The notes: generated by a model from the letters alone, not told the origin. A stretch of DNA of 64,000 bases from Colwellia marinimaniae (GCF_002207865.1 NZ_BDQM01000007.1:1-64000), one strand, 5' to 3'. Shown: positions 9,901 through 19,172, numbered from the stretch's first letter. Numbers and translations: made by a program.

Positions 9901-11185
9901 TAGTTAGAGTTTTAGCCTTATCAAAAACGTGTAAGGCAACACTTTGTGCTGTTGGTGCCCAAACTGAAGCGGTAATGTTATTAGCCGTATAGACAAGACC
10001 CAAGATTGCTTCATTAGCGTCGTTATCACCTGAGGTATAAATATCATCAAGGGCTTTGGCTATTTGCACACGTGTGGCCGATAACATCTCGCCGTTTGCT
10101 GAATACGCTATTGCCACTAACTCACCTTTTAGGGCGGCTTTAATTAATGATAAATCGGCATTCGTTGCATAAGCTGCAAATGAATCTTTAATATGAGGCA
10201 CCAATGCCGCTTCATTTTCGCTAAGCGTACTTGCGGTAAAAGTAATATAATTATCACCCGTTATGCCGGTAACAGCATCAAAGGCTAAATCAGCAGTGGC
10301 CGAATGGTAGATACGAACTTCAGCGGCATTGTCTATCGGTAGTAAAACTGTCGATGCAGTTAGCCAATGTGCACTAGCACCTTCGATAAATACACCTTCA
10401 GAGGCTAATATAGCCTCTGTATATAATTCACTGTTACCTGATAATGTCCAAATAGTGTGCTCACCGGTTAGATCGACTACATTATTAGTATCGCCACCAA
10501 TGTCTTTTTCATCACCGTTATGAACAATAAAATTAGCGCAACCGTTATGATCAGTTTTTAGTGGTAGTATCCAATAAGCACCATAGTTTGCATCTTCACC
10601 ATTTGCTGCCTGGCCTAGAGCCCAAACAGTACCTTCATCATCAGCAAAATCGGCATAAGCAATACAGCCATCGCCATTCCATAAATGTAATACCCAGTGT
10701 TCATAATTATCGTCAGAGCGGTTATAGAAAATAACTAACTCGTTATCACCTGCACTAACCACTGGATCAGGTAAAGTATTCTCATCGACCAAACTGAGTG
10801 CAAAGTCGCTATTCGCTGAGGCATTACTCGGGTCTGACACTGCTAAATTAGCACTATAACTGCCTGCTGCTTGATAAGTTACCGTTGCTGAAGTGGTTGC
10901 TTTGCAATCGGCAATATCGATGTTAGCTTGACTATCACCCGTAGATAATACGCAAGCAAGCGCATCATTATCACTATCAGCTACCTCCCAAGAGAAGGTG
11001 ACCTCAAAAAGAGAAGTCGTACTGGTTTGTGCGCTAAAACTGGTTACGGTTGGTGCATTATTGTTTGGGTTTGTATCTGGATTTGGCCCTTTGCCACCAT
11101 CATCACCACCGCCACCACAAGCAGCTAAGCCAGTGGTTAATACACCGCATATTATTATCTTTTTAAAGCTTATTGGTAATATCAA
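6953..11185 (-). CDS. Large multimodular pullulanase lipoprotein (CBM41-CBM48-GH13 plus two C-terminal starch-binding-like modules)
   Basis: A 1410-residue debranching enzyme with lipobox LAAC (Cys23) followed by a Gly/Asp-rich linker. Modules in order: a PKD-like beta domain (about 45-130), a CBM41-type starch-binding domain (about 140-255, with HWVLHLWNGDG), pullulanase N-domain and CBM48 (to about 500), and the GH13 barrel. Catalytic residues are visible: VVYNHT (His694), SFRFDIMGH with nucleophile Asp763, GEGW with Glu792 and KHDN with Asp894. After the barrel's C-domain come two beta modules beginning IYLRGSMNNWSS and LYVKGNHSGWG. They resemble modules of the neighbouring lipoprotein at 11414-14071. 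The start is TTG at 11185 with AAGGATA eight bases upstream. An operator at 11262-11275 precedes it. Likely outer-membrane anchored and surface exposed. Confidence 0.93.
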   Translation of the reverse strand: MILPISFKKIIICGVLTTGLAACGGGGDDGGKGPNPDTNPNNNAPTVTSFSAQTSTTSLFEVTFSWEVADSDNDALACVLSTGDSQANIDIADCKATTSATVTYQAAGSYSANLAVSDPSNASANSDFALSLVDENTLPDPVVSAGDNELVIFYNRSDDNYEHWVLHLWNGDGCIAYADFADDEGTVWALGQAANGEDANYGAYWILPLKTDHNGCANFIVHNGDEKDIGGDTNNVVDLTGEHTIWTLSGNSELYTEAILASEGVFIEGASAHWLTASTVLLPIDNAAEVRIYHSATADLAFDAVTGITGDNYITFTASTLSENEAALVPHIKDSFAAYATNADLSLIKAALKGELVAIAYSANGEMLSATRVQIAKALDDIYTSGDNDANEAILGLVYTANNITASVWAPTAQSVALHVFDKAKTLTSTETMILDAATGIWSFTGDKVSYDRQFFRYQVSVYHPVSQKIENIWSTDPYSVSLATNGLYSQFVNLNDDDLKPVDWDNHLSPTIAEIEDAVILEAHIRDFSITDSSTTAQNRGKYLAFTETDSNAVQYLKSLADAGVTHFHMLPANDIATIKEGVGETVNIHNTVAELCILNASAPVCGVEDNSATILSVLESYQPTSNDAKDLVASMRGIDSFNWGYDPHHFNAPEGSYASNADGVTRIKEMREMNKALHDLGFRVVLDVVYNHTSASGLWDNSVFDKMVPGYYHRYNEISGDLEKSTCCDNTATEHVMMGKFVIDSLVQWTKQYKFDSFRFDIMGHMPKATILAARAAVQAIDPDNYFYGEGWNWGEVVSGRLFDNAIQQTMAGSEVGTFNDRPRDAIREAVLSVTSPDLNKIDKIRRGLAATLQNYQLQDFKGVIKLGRDFSDGQAYALDPADIINYVSKHDNETLWDYLQYNLPTAMLNDDRVRVHNLSASIPLLSQGIPFFQLGLDKMRSKSMDRNTYDAGDWYNAVDYSNQSNNWQAGTPIDNSNDSNLATIASIKTNVEIAVDNNDIEFSSAIFAEFLAIRSDSPLFRLTTEQDVINRVGFHNTGSSQTPGLIVMSIDDGTGGSTQLKDLDNNYDAIVVVINGTDAEQSHTISTATDFALHSIQLTSADTSVQTASFTAGTGAGTFTVPAYTSAVFVKAQVGAQGAGLAAGITRDAVDVAPYGDTVIYLRGSMNNWSSEELTDAYRFIYEENDIYSLNVNLTAGQQSFKFADAQWANLNLGFNDVSFTASSITVNDDGGNMTFSVASDGIYSFTIDASAATAQITITSIALTVDCRALIDSADAIPFDIAGGGELYVKGNHSGWGANELYRLHYKGNNIYQAVADFAGDMQFKLASDDDDWTTQLWVQAEASNDISSDNLAVGVNYVVAYDDGGTDNNVITLEAGSYSFLLTLNEANPSQGANVGSLIIQQCQP

Positions 11186-11261
11186 AATATTATCCTTTTA
11201 TCATTATTTTTCTTAGGTAATTACCTCATGCTAAAGCTTTGTTTATTTGTTGAACAGAGGT

Positions 11262-11275
11262 TACATACGTATTCA
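11262..11275. promoter_or_regulatory. MalR-type operator (pullulanase 2)
   Basis: TACATACGTATTCA with the shared core ATACGTAT, 77 bp upstream of the TTG start. The distance to the start is almost the same as for the first pullulanase (78 bp), which suggests the same promoter geometry. Confidence 0.75.
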
Positions 11276-11295
11276 ATAAAGCAATTTTTAGGTAT

Positions 11296-11327
11296 AAAAA
11301 AAGCCCTACCTATCGGCAGGGCTTTTT
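11296..11327 (-). terminator. Intrinsic terminator of the starch-binding lipoprotein gene
   Basis: A 10-bp stem AAAAAGCCCT/AGGGCTTTTT (11298-11307 with 11318-11327). On the - strand a run of seven T follows. It separates the lipoprotein transcript from the pullulanase gene, so the two genes have separate promoters. Confidence 0.85.
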
Positions 11328-11413
11328 AGCTAAACTAATTGATTTTATTTACAAAATAATCAGCTTCACTTTGTAATAATAACTTTTAACTTTTAACATT
11401 TACGTCAAAGTAA

Positions 11414-14071
11414 CTACTTTTCCGTAACCGTCATCGTTTTAGTAACACCATCTTCAAAAGCGAAAATATAGGTACCGGCAGGTAAGTCAATTTTGATGTT
11501 GTTGTTAGATTGTACAAGTTCCAATGCAACACCCAATTCAACTTTAGTATCTGCAATCTCAACACCCCAGTTATAACCAAAAGATCCGCCCCAATTTTCA
11601 TCGGCTACTTTAAATTCACCAGGACCGGTAATAACCACTTCAAGTGAGTAAGTATGTGAAGCTTCAGCAGTGTTGCCTGCATCAGTTGCAACAAAAGCTA
11701 ACTGATTAACCTCTGAAGCGCCCCAATCAGTGATACTACCGCGTAAATACAATGGCGCTTCTGACACTTTAACCACAGGGTCAGCTGAATCAAAGATCAC
11801 TTCAAACTTATAAGATGTTGCTTTAGATACTGATACACGCATATTTCCGCCATCATCAGTTACCGTAATTGCATCAGCATCAGTAGAAATAGTCACGTCG
11901 TTAAAACCTAAGTTAACTACGCCCCAACTAGAGTCAGCAAATTTAAAGGCATGATTACCATCAGCTTCTAAACCGTAAATTACGCTATAACTTCTAGTAT
12001 CAGCATTCCATTTAACTTGGTCAGTAGCTGGTGAAGACCAACCATTGACTGAGCCACGAATGAAAACTTGCGTTGAGCCAAATGGTAAAGCAGGTTTTAT
12101 TTCAATACTTGGTGCAGTAGGGTCTGACAGATCTAAAACAAAGTCATATTTCGCAGCCATTGAAGTAAAGCTTAACGCGCCACCTCCACTTTCTAATGCT
12201 AATGGCGTACTTGCCATAACAACATTATCAGTATCAATTGCACCTACAGCAAAACCCGTGCTTGAATCTGCAATAGTGAAACTGTGCGTTTCAGCAGCTA
12301 AGTCAACTCGTGTTACGTATTGACCATTAGTGCTATAACTAAGCGCCATAGTTTCTGCGCCAATAGTTAACATTGGGAAGGCATCTACAGGTACTTCGCT
12401 AATAGTTAATTTAACTTCAGCTGCATCACTAGCATTAACTGAAAACTGGTAAATTTTGTCTTTAGTCATATCAACTTTCATGTTCTGACCAACACCTTCA
12501 CCAACAGTCATAGTGATAGTAGAGCCAACAGCTGATTGATCGCCGCCTTTAATACTACCGAAAGAGCTAGGCTCAGACCAATCAATGTCAGCTACTTTAA
12601 AGTCATATGAGTCAGTACAATCTTCACCATCTACGGCTTCAACGACTGGTTCAGCTTCTAGATCTTCTTCGATAGGTGCAACAATTACACATTCTTCTTC
12701 TGTGGTGTAAGTGTGGTTTACACGATATTGACCATCTGCATAGGCGAATGTTGAATTTTCATCTCCAGCGCCATCCCAACCATTAAAAGCACCTCGAAGT
12801 AATAATGCGGTTTCATCTGGGTTAAAGGTGACAACACATTTTGAAGAAATTTCTTCAGCACCAACACCTACGGCTACTGTGTCAACCGGACAGACTAATT
12901 CTTCGCCAACACAAATCCCCGCATCATTTGCTGTTTGGCTCCAACCACAAGACGTTACTCCTGAAGAGGCTTCCGCACCAAAATAAGGATGTTGGTTAAC
13001 CAGTAACATGCCATCAAGCACGTTTACGGAGAAGTTATCATCAGCATAAGCGTTTTTATCAAGGTTATGTAATACCACATTACCGGATGGACCAATTGGC
13101 ATCATTAAATCGCTATCAGAAATCTTTTTACCGTCAGCGGTATCATTAAAAATAACATTACCGCAATTACCTGGCTCATCAACTAAAAGTAATTTCCAAA
13201 ACATACCATAATTAGGGTCAATGCCTATATTACCAGGCTCATTTGCATAATTTGAGTTTTGTCCCCAACTTGAAATACTATCATCAGCATAAGCAGTACA
13301 GACTCCGGCATCATCATTCCATGTATGAGCTACCATGTTTTCATAAAGTGCGTCGTTATCACCACCATCAACATGATTTTCATTACGGTAGAATACAACA
13401 GCTTCATTTGGGCCCGCGATAACAACCGGTGCAGGAGCATCTAAAATAGGGTTTTGCTCGGGAATAATACACTCGTATATACCCGCTTCGTCAATCACTT
13501 TATAGTTAGGACAAGATAATGGCGGCGTATAACAAATTTCATCACCATCCATGTCCGCAGTCGTTGCATTTACAGAACGATTGATACGTTGTGATGGTCC
13601 TAAGTAGCTAGCTGTTGGGATTTCTGCAAACCAAAGTTCAAACCATTCATTAAAACCTTCACCACGAATCACGTCTTGGCCTTGTGCTATTTGAAAAGCA
13701 AGTGCTTCTTCTTTCGCAATAACCTGACGCTCAGTTTCTTCAAGCGTTAAATCTAAAATGCTATAAAGGTCTAACTGTTCATATTTAAAATCAGCTTCCC
13801 AAGCAGCTTCATCCCATGAATCGCCTGCTCCTGCTTCTGCAGCAGTTTTGGCTTCAGCTTTACCCGCATCAATACCAGCTTGTTCATCAGCAGTAAGTGG
13901 ATAAAAGTCTGCACTCGCAATTTGAACTAAGTCAGGGTTTTTACACCACAAACCGACTTCTGCAAATATGTCTGTTATTTCTGGCTGTGCTTGATCACTA
14001 CCACAACCACTTAGGGCTAAAGATACGGCAATCGCACTTCCAAGCATAATTGGCTTGAATTTATATTTCAT
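11414..14071 (-). CDS. Non-catalytic multimodular starch-binding outer-membrane lipoprotein (CBM41-like plus repeated beta modules)
   Basis: 885 residues with lipobox LSGC (Cys23). A helical, Glu/Ala-rich N-terminal part (about 35-150) is followed by a CBM41-like domain (about 210-340) with FYRNENH and YGMFWKLLL, as in the neighbouring pullulanase. Then come about four beta modules. Three begin with an LRG-type signature (LLLRGAFNGWDG, VFIRGSVNGWSS, LYLRGSITDWGA) and two contain a FKFADSSW/FKVADENW-type strand; one module is degenerate. No GH13 or other catalytic motif is present. It is divergent from the TonB-dependent receptor and shares two operators with it. The best guess is a surface glycan-binding protein that hands starch to the pullulanases and the receptor, a functional analogue of Bacteroidetes SusE/SusF. 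GGAG precedes the ATG start. Confidence 0.8.
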   Translation of the reverse strand: MKYKFKPIMLGSAIAVSLALSGCGSDQAQPEITDIFAEVGLWCKNPDLVQIASADFYPLTADEQAGIDAGKAEAKTAAEAGAGDSWDEAAWEADFKYEQLDLYSILDLTLEETERQVIAKEEALAFQIAQGQDVIRGEGFNEWFELWFAEIPTASYLGPSQRINRSVNATTADMDGDEICYTPPLSCPNYKVIDEAGIYECIIPEQNPILDAPAPVVIAGPNEAVVFYRNENHVDGGDNDALYENMVAHTWNDDAGVCTAYADDSISSWGQNSNYANEPGNIGIDPNYGMFWKLLLVDEPGNCGNVIFNDTADGKKISDSDLMMPIGPSGNVVLHNLDKNAYADDNFSVNVLDGMLLVNQHPYFGAEASSGVTSCGWSQTANDAGICVGEELVCPVDTVAVGVGAEEISSKCVVTFNPDETALLLRGAFNGWDGAGDENSTFAYADGQYRVNHTYTTEEECVIVAPIEEDLEAEPVVEAVDGEDCTDSYDFKVADIDWSEPSSFGSIKGGDQSAVGSTITMTVGEGVGQNMKVDMTKDKIYQFSVNASDAAEVKLTISEVPVDAFPMLTIGAETMALSYSTNGQYVTRVDLAAETHSFTIADSSTGFAVGAIDTDNVVMASTPLALESGGGALSFTSMAAKYDFVLDLSDPTAPSIEIKPALPFGSTQVFIRGSVNGWSSPATDQVKWNADTRSYSVIYGLEADGNHAFKFADSSWGVVNLGFNDVTISTDADAITVTDDGGNMRVSVSKATSYKFEVIFDSADPVVKVSEAPLYLRGSITDWGASEVNQLAFVATDAGNTAEASHTYSLEVVITGPGEFKVADENWGGSFGYNWGVEIADTKVELGVALELVQSNNNIKIDLPAGTYIFAFEDGVTKTMTVTEK

Positions 14072-14257
14072 GAGTTTATAACTCCATTAACTATTATGGT
14101 TTTAGTTTATGTGTATATATTTTGTATTATCCCTAAAACTTTGCTGATTAAGTAAGGAACACAAGATTACTTTTCCGATTTTAATTTTTTTCAGTAACCT
14201 CTTAAACCTACACAAAGCATATGATGTTGTATATAACCCTATCCCTTTAAAAATCTA

Positions 14258-14271
14258 TGAATACGTATGCA
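14258..14271. promoter_or_regulatory. MalR-type operator, site 1 of the receptor/lipoprotein pair
   Basis: TGAATACGTATGCA, one mismatch from the perfect palindrome. Its centre lies exactly 30 bp from the next site, about three helical turns, so two repressor dimers would bind the same DNA face. Confidence 0.8.
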
Positions 14272-14287
14272 TTTATGATTAGTAAAC

Positions 14288-14301
14288 TGCATACGTATGC
14301 A
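14288..14301. promoter_or_regulatory. MalR-type operator, site 2 (perfect palindrome)
   Basis: TGCATACGTATGCA is a perfect 14-bp palindrome and the best match to the consensus in this window. It lies 226 bp upstream of the receptor start and 216 bp upstream of the lipoprotein start. Confidence 0.85.
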
Positions 14302-14527
14302 CTGAACAATTGCTTGTTTTTTGATTAAGTTGTTTTAAACTCGATTTGCTGAATATAGAATTACCAGAACGAACAAGACTAAACACTAGTGTATATAAAA
14401 GTTACATTCCGATAACTAAATAAAGGTAGCAATAACTGCAAGGTGCAGCTCTTTTCAACAGAGAAAACAGCCTAAACATCAAGCATTAAGAATTAAGCAT
14501 AACTACAACTTGCCTTAGGGGATACAC

Positions 14528-17500
14528 ATGAAAACATTTAAGCCCAGTGCGCTGACTCTCGCACTCATGATGGGAGGAGTTCAAATCGCGGCAATGTCTA
14601 ACATTGCCTATGCGGCAGAAGAAACTCCCAAAGAAGCTCAAAAACAACAAGATAAATCGGAAGAACAAGTCGAAGTTATTGAAGTAACAGGTTTTAGAGG
14701 CAGTATCATCAAGTCTCTTAATACTAAACGCTTTTCTGATACGGTTGTTGATGCTATTTCAGCCGATGATATTGGTGGTTTACCCGATGTTTCCATTGCA
14801 GACTCTCTTACACGTTTACCCGGTGTAACTTCTGTTCGTATTGATGGTCAATCAAGCGAGTTAAACGTTCGTGGTTTATCTGGTGGCTTTGTTTTCTCTA
14901 CCTTAAACGGTCGTGAAATGGTATCAACCAGTGGTGGTCGCTCAATTCAGTTCGATATGTTCCCAGCTGAGTTGATTTCTGGCGCGCAAGTATACAAATC
15001 ACAAAAAGCCTCTTTAATCGAAGGTGGCATCGCCGCAACGATTAACTTAGAAACAGCTAATGCCTTAGATAACGAAGAAGACCATTCCTTTCGTGCTTCG
15101 TTACATGGCAACTACAATGAAGCCGCTGCCGACAATGAGGATTCTGACACCTTTGGTCGTCGTCTAACCTTATCTTATCAAGGCAAATATTTTGATGAAA
15201 CAGTAGGCATTGCTGTTGGCTGGGCCAATATGTTTCAACCTACCGTTTCCAGTCGTTTTGTTAACTATCAATTTGATGAACAAGACTTATCTGCCGCCTA
15301 CGATGGTGCTCCCGAAAGCATTTTAGTTTCTTCTGGTTTCGAAATTAATGAGCGTGGCGGTGAAGATGAGCGTAACGCGTTTACCTTAGCACTAAACTGG
15401 GAGCCAAGAGATGATCTGCGCTTTCAGTTCGATGGTTTTCACTCTAAGTTTGACTCAAACAAATGGGATCGCGGCTTACGTATTTCAGGTATAAATAATA
15501 TTGCCACCCCTGGTGCAGGGTTATTAATTGACAACCCTTTATCTGCCGATGGTGCACTTGTTGGTGGTACTATCTACAGAGATCCAAATGGCACTTTGCT
15601 TGCTCCTCCGTATCCAGGGTCCTCACGTGATATAAACATCCAAACACAAGCCGATGATAATACTACTAATAGTTCATCATCAGCCTTTGGCTTACGTGGT
15701 GATTGGGATATTACTGATGACTTGATGATGACAGTTGATATATCTCATTCTGAAGGTGAAGAAGAATACAAAGATCAGGTTTTGCGTATGGCCTACTTTG
15801 AAGATTCAAGTGCGCCAACACCAATTATTGATGATAATGTAATTTTTAGCTATCAGCTAAATGGTTTAAATAACCCTAATCTTCAATTTAATCAAGACTT
15901 CACTGACACTGCACACATGATGGTAACTAGTTCGGAGTCGTACCCTCATATTGAGTCAAACTCTTCAGACGCTATTCGTGTTGATTTTACTTACCAACTA
16001 GAAAGTGACATATTTAGTTCAGTAGAGTTTGGTGTTCGTGCATCAATGCGTGATTATGACTTAGGCCGTGCCCGTTTCTTATATGGTACTACCGACGGTA
16101 ACATGCGTAATGGCCAATATATTACTTATGGCGAAGATGCCGATGGCAACCTTGTTGAAGTTGCGCGTTTTCAACCACATGTATTAGATAGTAGTAACTC
16201 AACAGTTAGCACCATTGGTGGCAACTTATCAGGTATGCCTAGCTTCTTATCTGTTGATAATGACGCTATCTTAAATGCTTGGATTCCCAATGTTGATCGT
16301 ACACCAGTACGTACTTGGCAACATGATTGGACCATGACCCAAGCCAACCTTGTTGAAGAGGACGTATTGTCAGCCTACTTACAAATAAACATTGATACTG
16401 ATTTCTTTGGCCTCCCCGTAACAGGTAACTTTGGTGCTCGTTATGTTGATACGACACAAAGCAGTACGGGTTTAGTCAATGTTGGCGCAGGTAATGGCGA
16501 TACCATCTATGATGATGTTGGCGGAACTAATAGCGATTGGGAACATAAAAAAATTAGCGAAAGTTACAACGACTTTTTACCTTCGTTGAACTTAAACTTC
16601 AAAGTCACCGATGATGATCAAATTCGTTTTGCTTATGCAAAAGTAATGTCACGCCCTGAAATGCCAACTATGGCAAACAGTGGTAACTGGAAATTTGATG
16701 TTAACCGTGATGGTGATGGTCGTAACTATATTGGTTTAGATAGCTCTACCAGCCCGAAATTACGCCCGTTCTATGCGAACCAATATGATATTTCTTTTGA
16801 ACATTATTTCACTGAAACTGAAGGGGCTTTCGTTGTTGCCCTTTGGTACAAAGATGTTGCAAATATTGTCAGTGATAATACTGAAATAAATTATGACTTT
16901 GCAGCCAATGGTTTTGATTTACCGTCTATTCCAGACAATAAAGTAGAAGATGACAGTGGTAATGTCTTAGTTTGGGAAAATGGTGATTATAGCCATGCGG
17001 AAAACAATGGCGATGCGGGTTACATACGCGGTATTGAAATAGGTTACACACAAACCTTTTCTTTTCTCCCTGGATATTTATCAGGTTTAGGCGCTAATGT
17101 GAATTTCTCTTATACTGAGAGTGAAATTGAAGTTGAATCTTCAGTTCCTGGAGAAGAAAATCAACTTGGTCCTCTTGAAGGTTTATCACCACGCGTATTA
17201 AGTGCGACATTATTCTATGATTGGGATGATAAGCTATCCGCACGTGTTAGTGGTCGATATCGTAGTGACTACTTAAGTCGTCAAGTAGCGATTGGTAGTG
17301 ATCAATCGGCTTACTTCCAAGAAGAAACGATTATTTCAGCACAAGTGTCGTATAACTTCACTGAAAATCTACAAGCCGTTATTTCTGCGGATAATATCAC
17401 CGATGAACCAAATATCTCATATTTTGGTAATACATCGCGCACAGGTACTATTCAGTACTTCGGTCGCACAATATACTTCGGCGTAAATTACACTATGTAA
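14528..17500 (+). CDS. TonB-dependent outer-membrane receptor, probably for maltodextrins
   Basis: 990 residues. A signal peptide ends at AYA before AEE, followed by a TonB-box-like stretch EVIEVTGFRGS. The plug domain (about 60-185) carries IADSLTRLPGV and LNVRGLSGGF, both typical of the family; the rest is a beta-barrel ending in TIYFGVNYTM. Energised by TonB-ExbBD, such receptors import substrates too large for porins. Its position next to the starch-binding lipoprotein and two pullulanases, and the shared pair of operators, point to maltodextrins as substrate, as for MalA-type receptors of Caulobacter. There is no SusD partner. AGGGGA sits 6 nt before the ATG. The family is certain; the substrate is inferred from context. 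Confidence 0.92.
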   Translation: MKTFKPSALTLALMMGGVQIAAMSNIAYAAEETPKEAQKQQDKSEEQVEVIEVTGFRGSIIKSLNTKRFSDTVVDAISADDIGGLPDVSIADSLTRLPGVTSVRIDGQSSELNVRGLSGGFVFSTLNGREMVSTSGGRSIQFDMFPAELISGAQVYKSQKASLIEGGIAATINLETANALDNEEDHSFRASLHGNYNEAAADNEDSDTFGRRLTLSYQGKYFDETVGIAVGWANMFQPTVSSRFVNYQFDEQDLSAAYDGAPESILVSSGFEINERGGEDERNAFTLALNWEPRDDLRFQFDGFHSKFDSNKWDRGLRISGINNIATPGAGLLIDNPLSADGALVGGTIYRDPNGTLLAPPYPGSSRDINIQTQADDNTTNSSSSAFGLRGDWDITDDLMMTVDISHSEGEEEYKDQVLRMAYFEDSSAPTPIIDDNVIFSYQLNGLNNPNLQFNQDFTDTAHMMVTSSESYPHIESNSSDAIRVDFTYQLESDIFSSVEFGVRASMRDYDLGRARFLYGTTDGNMRNGQYITYGEDADGNLVEVARFQPHVLDSSNSTVSTIGGNLSGMPSFLSVDNDAILNAWIPNVDRTPVRTWQHDWTMTQANLVEEDVLSAYLQINIDTDFFGLPVTGNFGARYVDTTQSSTGLVNVGAGNGDTIYDDVGGTNSDWEHKKISESYNDFLPSLNLNFKVTDDDQIRFAYAKVMSRPEMPTMANSGNWKFDVNRDGDGRNYIGLDSSTSPKLRPFYANQYDISFEHYFTETEGAFVVALWYKDVANIVSDNTEINYDFAANGFDLPSIPDNKVEDDSGNVLVWENGDYSHAENNGDAGYIRGIEIGYTQTFSFLPGYLSGLGANVNFSYTESEIEVESSVPGEENQLGPLEGLSPRVLSATLFYDWDDKLSARVSGRYRSDYLSRQVAIGSDQSAYFQEETIISAQVSYNFTENLQAVISADNITDEPNISYFGNTSRTGTIQYFGRTIYFGVNYTM

Positions 17501-17525
17501 ATAGTTACCCGATAGAAAATAAAGG

Positions 17526-17562
17526 GCAACACTTATGAAATATGAAGTGTTGCTTTTTTTTT
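17526..17562 (+). terminator. Intrinsic terminator after the TonB receptor
   Basis: Perfect 9-bp stem GCAACACTT/AAGTGTTGC (17526-17534 with 17545-17553) followed by nine T. It lies between the receptor and the flavoprotein gene, so expression of the latter needs read-through or its own promoter in the 70 bp that remain. Confidence 0.9.
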
Positions 17563-17632
17563 CAATAATAATAATGATAATGATATTAGTGTAATACTGT
17601 TTTGAATAACGTTAAAAAAGCTAAGGTGCAAA

Positions 17633-19159
17633 ATGTCCTCAACAGATAAAATTAACAATATCGTTATAGTCGGCGGCGGCTCAGCTGGTTGGATGACGGC
17701 TGCAATGTTGTCTAAACAACTAGAATGTAACGCAAAGGGCTCAAAGGTTAACATAACACTTGTTGAATCAGACAACATTGGTACTGTTGGCGTGGGTGAA
17801 GCTACCATACCACCAATCAAAACCTTTAATCGGATGCTTGGCATCGACGAAAATGATTTTCTGAAACATTGTAATGGCTCAATCAAGTTAGGTATTAGTT
17901 TTGAAAATTGGCCTAAGAAAAACCATCAATACTTTCACCCTTTTGGACGATTTGCGGTCGATTTTGATTACATTCCTTTTTCTTATTTTTGGAATAAACA
18001 TCGAGCGTCGGGGGATAATAAACCATTACACGATTACGCCAGTGCCTGGCATTTAGCTAAAAACAATAAGTTTTCACCGCCTTCACCTGACAAAAAATCA
18101 CTCTTTTCTGGCTTTGATTATGCCTATCATTTTGATGCCAGTTTATATGCCAACTATTTAAGATCTTACAGTGAAAAACGGGGAGTAAAAAGACAAGAAG
18201 GTAAAATTACCAAAGTAGACACTCATGAAAGTAATGGTTTTATTTCTTCTGTCACTTTAGCGAGTGGCCAAAATATTGCTGGCGATTTTTTTATTGACTG
18301 TAGTGGCACTACTGCCTTACTGATTAATAAAACCTTAGGTATTAAGTTTATAGATTGGTCAGAAAACTTATTATGTAATCGCGCTATTGCTGTGCAAACT
18401 TGTCATACTAAAGTGATTAGCCCTTATACACGGTCTATTGCTAAACAATCAGGTTGGCAGTGGCGCATTCCACTACAAACTCGCATGGGTAACGGCTCAG
18501 TGCATTGTAGTGAGTTCATCGATGAACAGTCGGCAATGGACGAATTAATAAGTGATATTGATGGCGAAATACTTTCAGAGCCAAGGGTTATTCACTTTAA
18601 TGTTGGTCGTCGTGAAAAATTTTGGCATAAAAACTGTGTTGCCATTGGCTTATCGGCTGGCTTCTTAGAGCCGCTAGAGTCTACTAGTTTGCATTTAATC
18701 CAACGAGCAGTGATGCGTTTAATTGCTCACTTCCCTAATAAAAAATGTGATGAAGTCAACACCAAACAATTTAATAATTTAACCGTTACTGAATATGAAC
18801 ATATAAGAAATTTTATTATTTTGCACTATAAAGCAACCAAGCGGGATGACAGCGAATTTTGGCGTTATTGCCAACATATGGACATTCCTGATTCACTTCA
18901 ACATCAAATAGATTTGTTTTCAAGCCATGGTCACCTGAATGTGGATGCTAATGATTTATTTAAACAAGATAATTGGTTAGCTGTGTTAACCGGTCAAAAT
19001 ATACATCCTACGACGGTTGCGCCTATCATGGCTTACAAGCAGAAAATTGATTTACCACGCACGATGAATTCATTTTATGACATCATGACAAAAACGGTGC
19101 AAAAACTACCTAACCATGAAGATTACTTAAAAGAAAAATGTCCTTTTTTAATAAAATAG
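17633..19159 (+). CDS. Tryptophan-halogenase-like flavin-dependent oxidoreductase
   Basis: 508 residues. An N-terminal dinucleotide-binding motif VGGGSAGWMTAAML (GxGxxG) is followed by GVGEATIPP, the region that carries the conserved lysine of flavin-dependent halogenases nearby, and then the signature WQWRIP (WxWxIP) near residue 284. The length and order match tryptophan 7-halogenase relatives. Members of this family often sit beside TonB-dependent receptors in Alteromonadales and Caulobacter sugar loci, where their substrate is unknown. No natural-product genes are nearby, so tryptophan is an unlikely substrate here. AAGGTG precedes the ATG. The gene is followed after 13 nt by the aldo/keto reductase, probably in one operon. 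No operator was found directly upstream. Confidence 0.85.
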   Translation: MSSTDKINNIVIVGGGSAGWMTAAMLSKQLECNAKGSKVNITLVESDNIGTVGVGEATIPPIKTFNRMLGIDENDFLKHCNGSIKLGISFENWPKKNHQYFHPFGRFAVDFDYIPFSYFWNKHRASGDNKPLHDYASAWHLAKNNKFSPPSPDKKSLFSGFDYAYHFDASLYANYLRSYSEKRGVKRQEGKITKVDTHESNGFISSVTLASGQNIAGDFFIDCSGTTALLINKTLGIKFIDWSENLLCNRAIAVQTCHTKVISPYTRSIAKQSGWQWRIPLQTRMGNGSVHCSEFIDEQSAMDELISDIDGEILSEPRVIHFNVGRREKFWHKNCVAIGLSAGFLEPLESTSLHLIQRAVMRLIAHFPNKKCDEVNTKQFNNLTVTEYEHIRNFIILHYKATKRDDSEFWRYCQHMDIPDSLQHQIDLFSSHGHLNVDANDLFKQDNWLAVLTGQNIHPTTVAPIMAYKQKIDLPRTMNSFYDIMTKTVQKLPNHEDYLKEKCPFLIK

Positions 19160-19172
19160 AAACAAATAACTT

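Larger units (their letters stand above)
14072..14527. promoter_or_regulatory. Divergent control region of lipoprotein and TonB receptor
   Basis: A 456-bp region between two divergent genes. It holds two MalR-type operators (listed separately) and a long 226-nt leader in front of the receptor. A possible -35/-10 pair for the receptor lies around TTGTTT and TATAGA near 14331-14360, but this is weak. No other structure stands out. Confidence 0.6.

Noticed and set aside
17633..19159. Natural-product halogenase cluster
   Set aside because: No peptide synthetase, polyketide or tryptophan-modifying genes are near; the context is a glucan locus.
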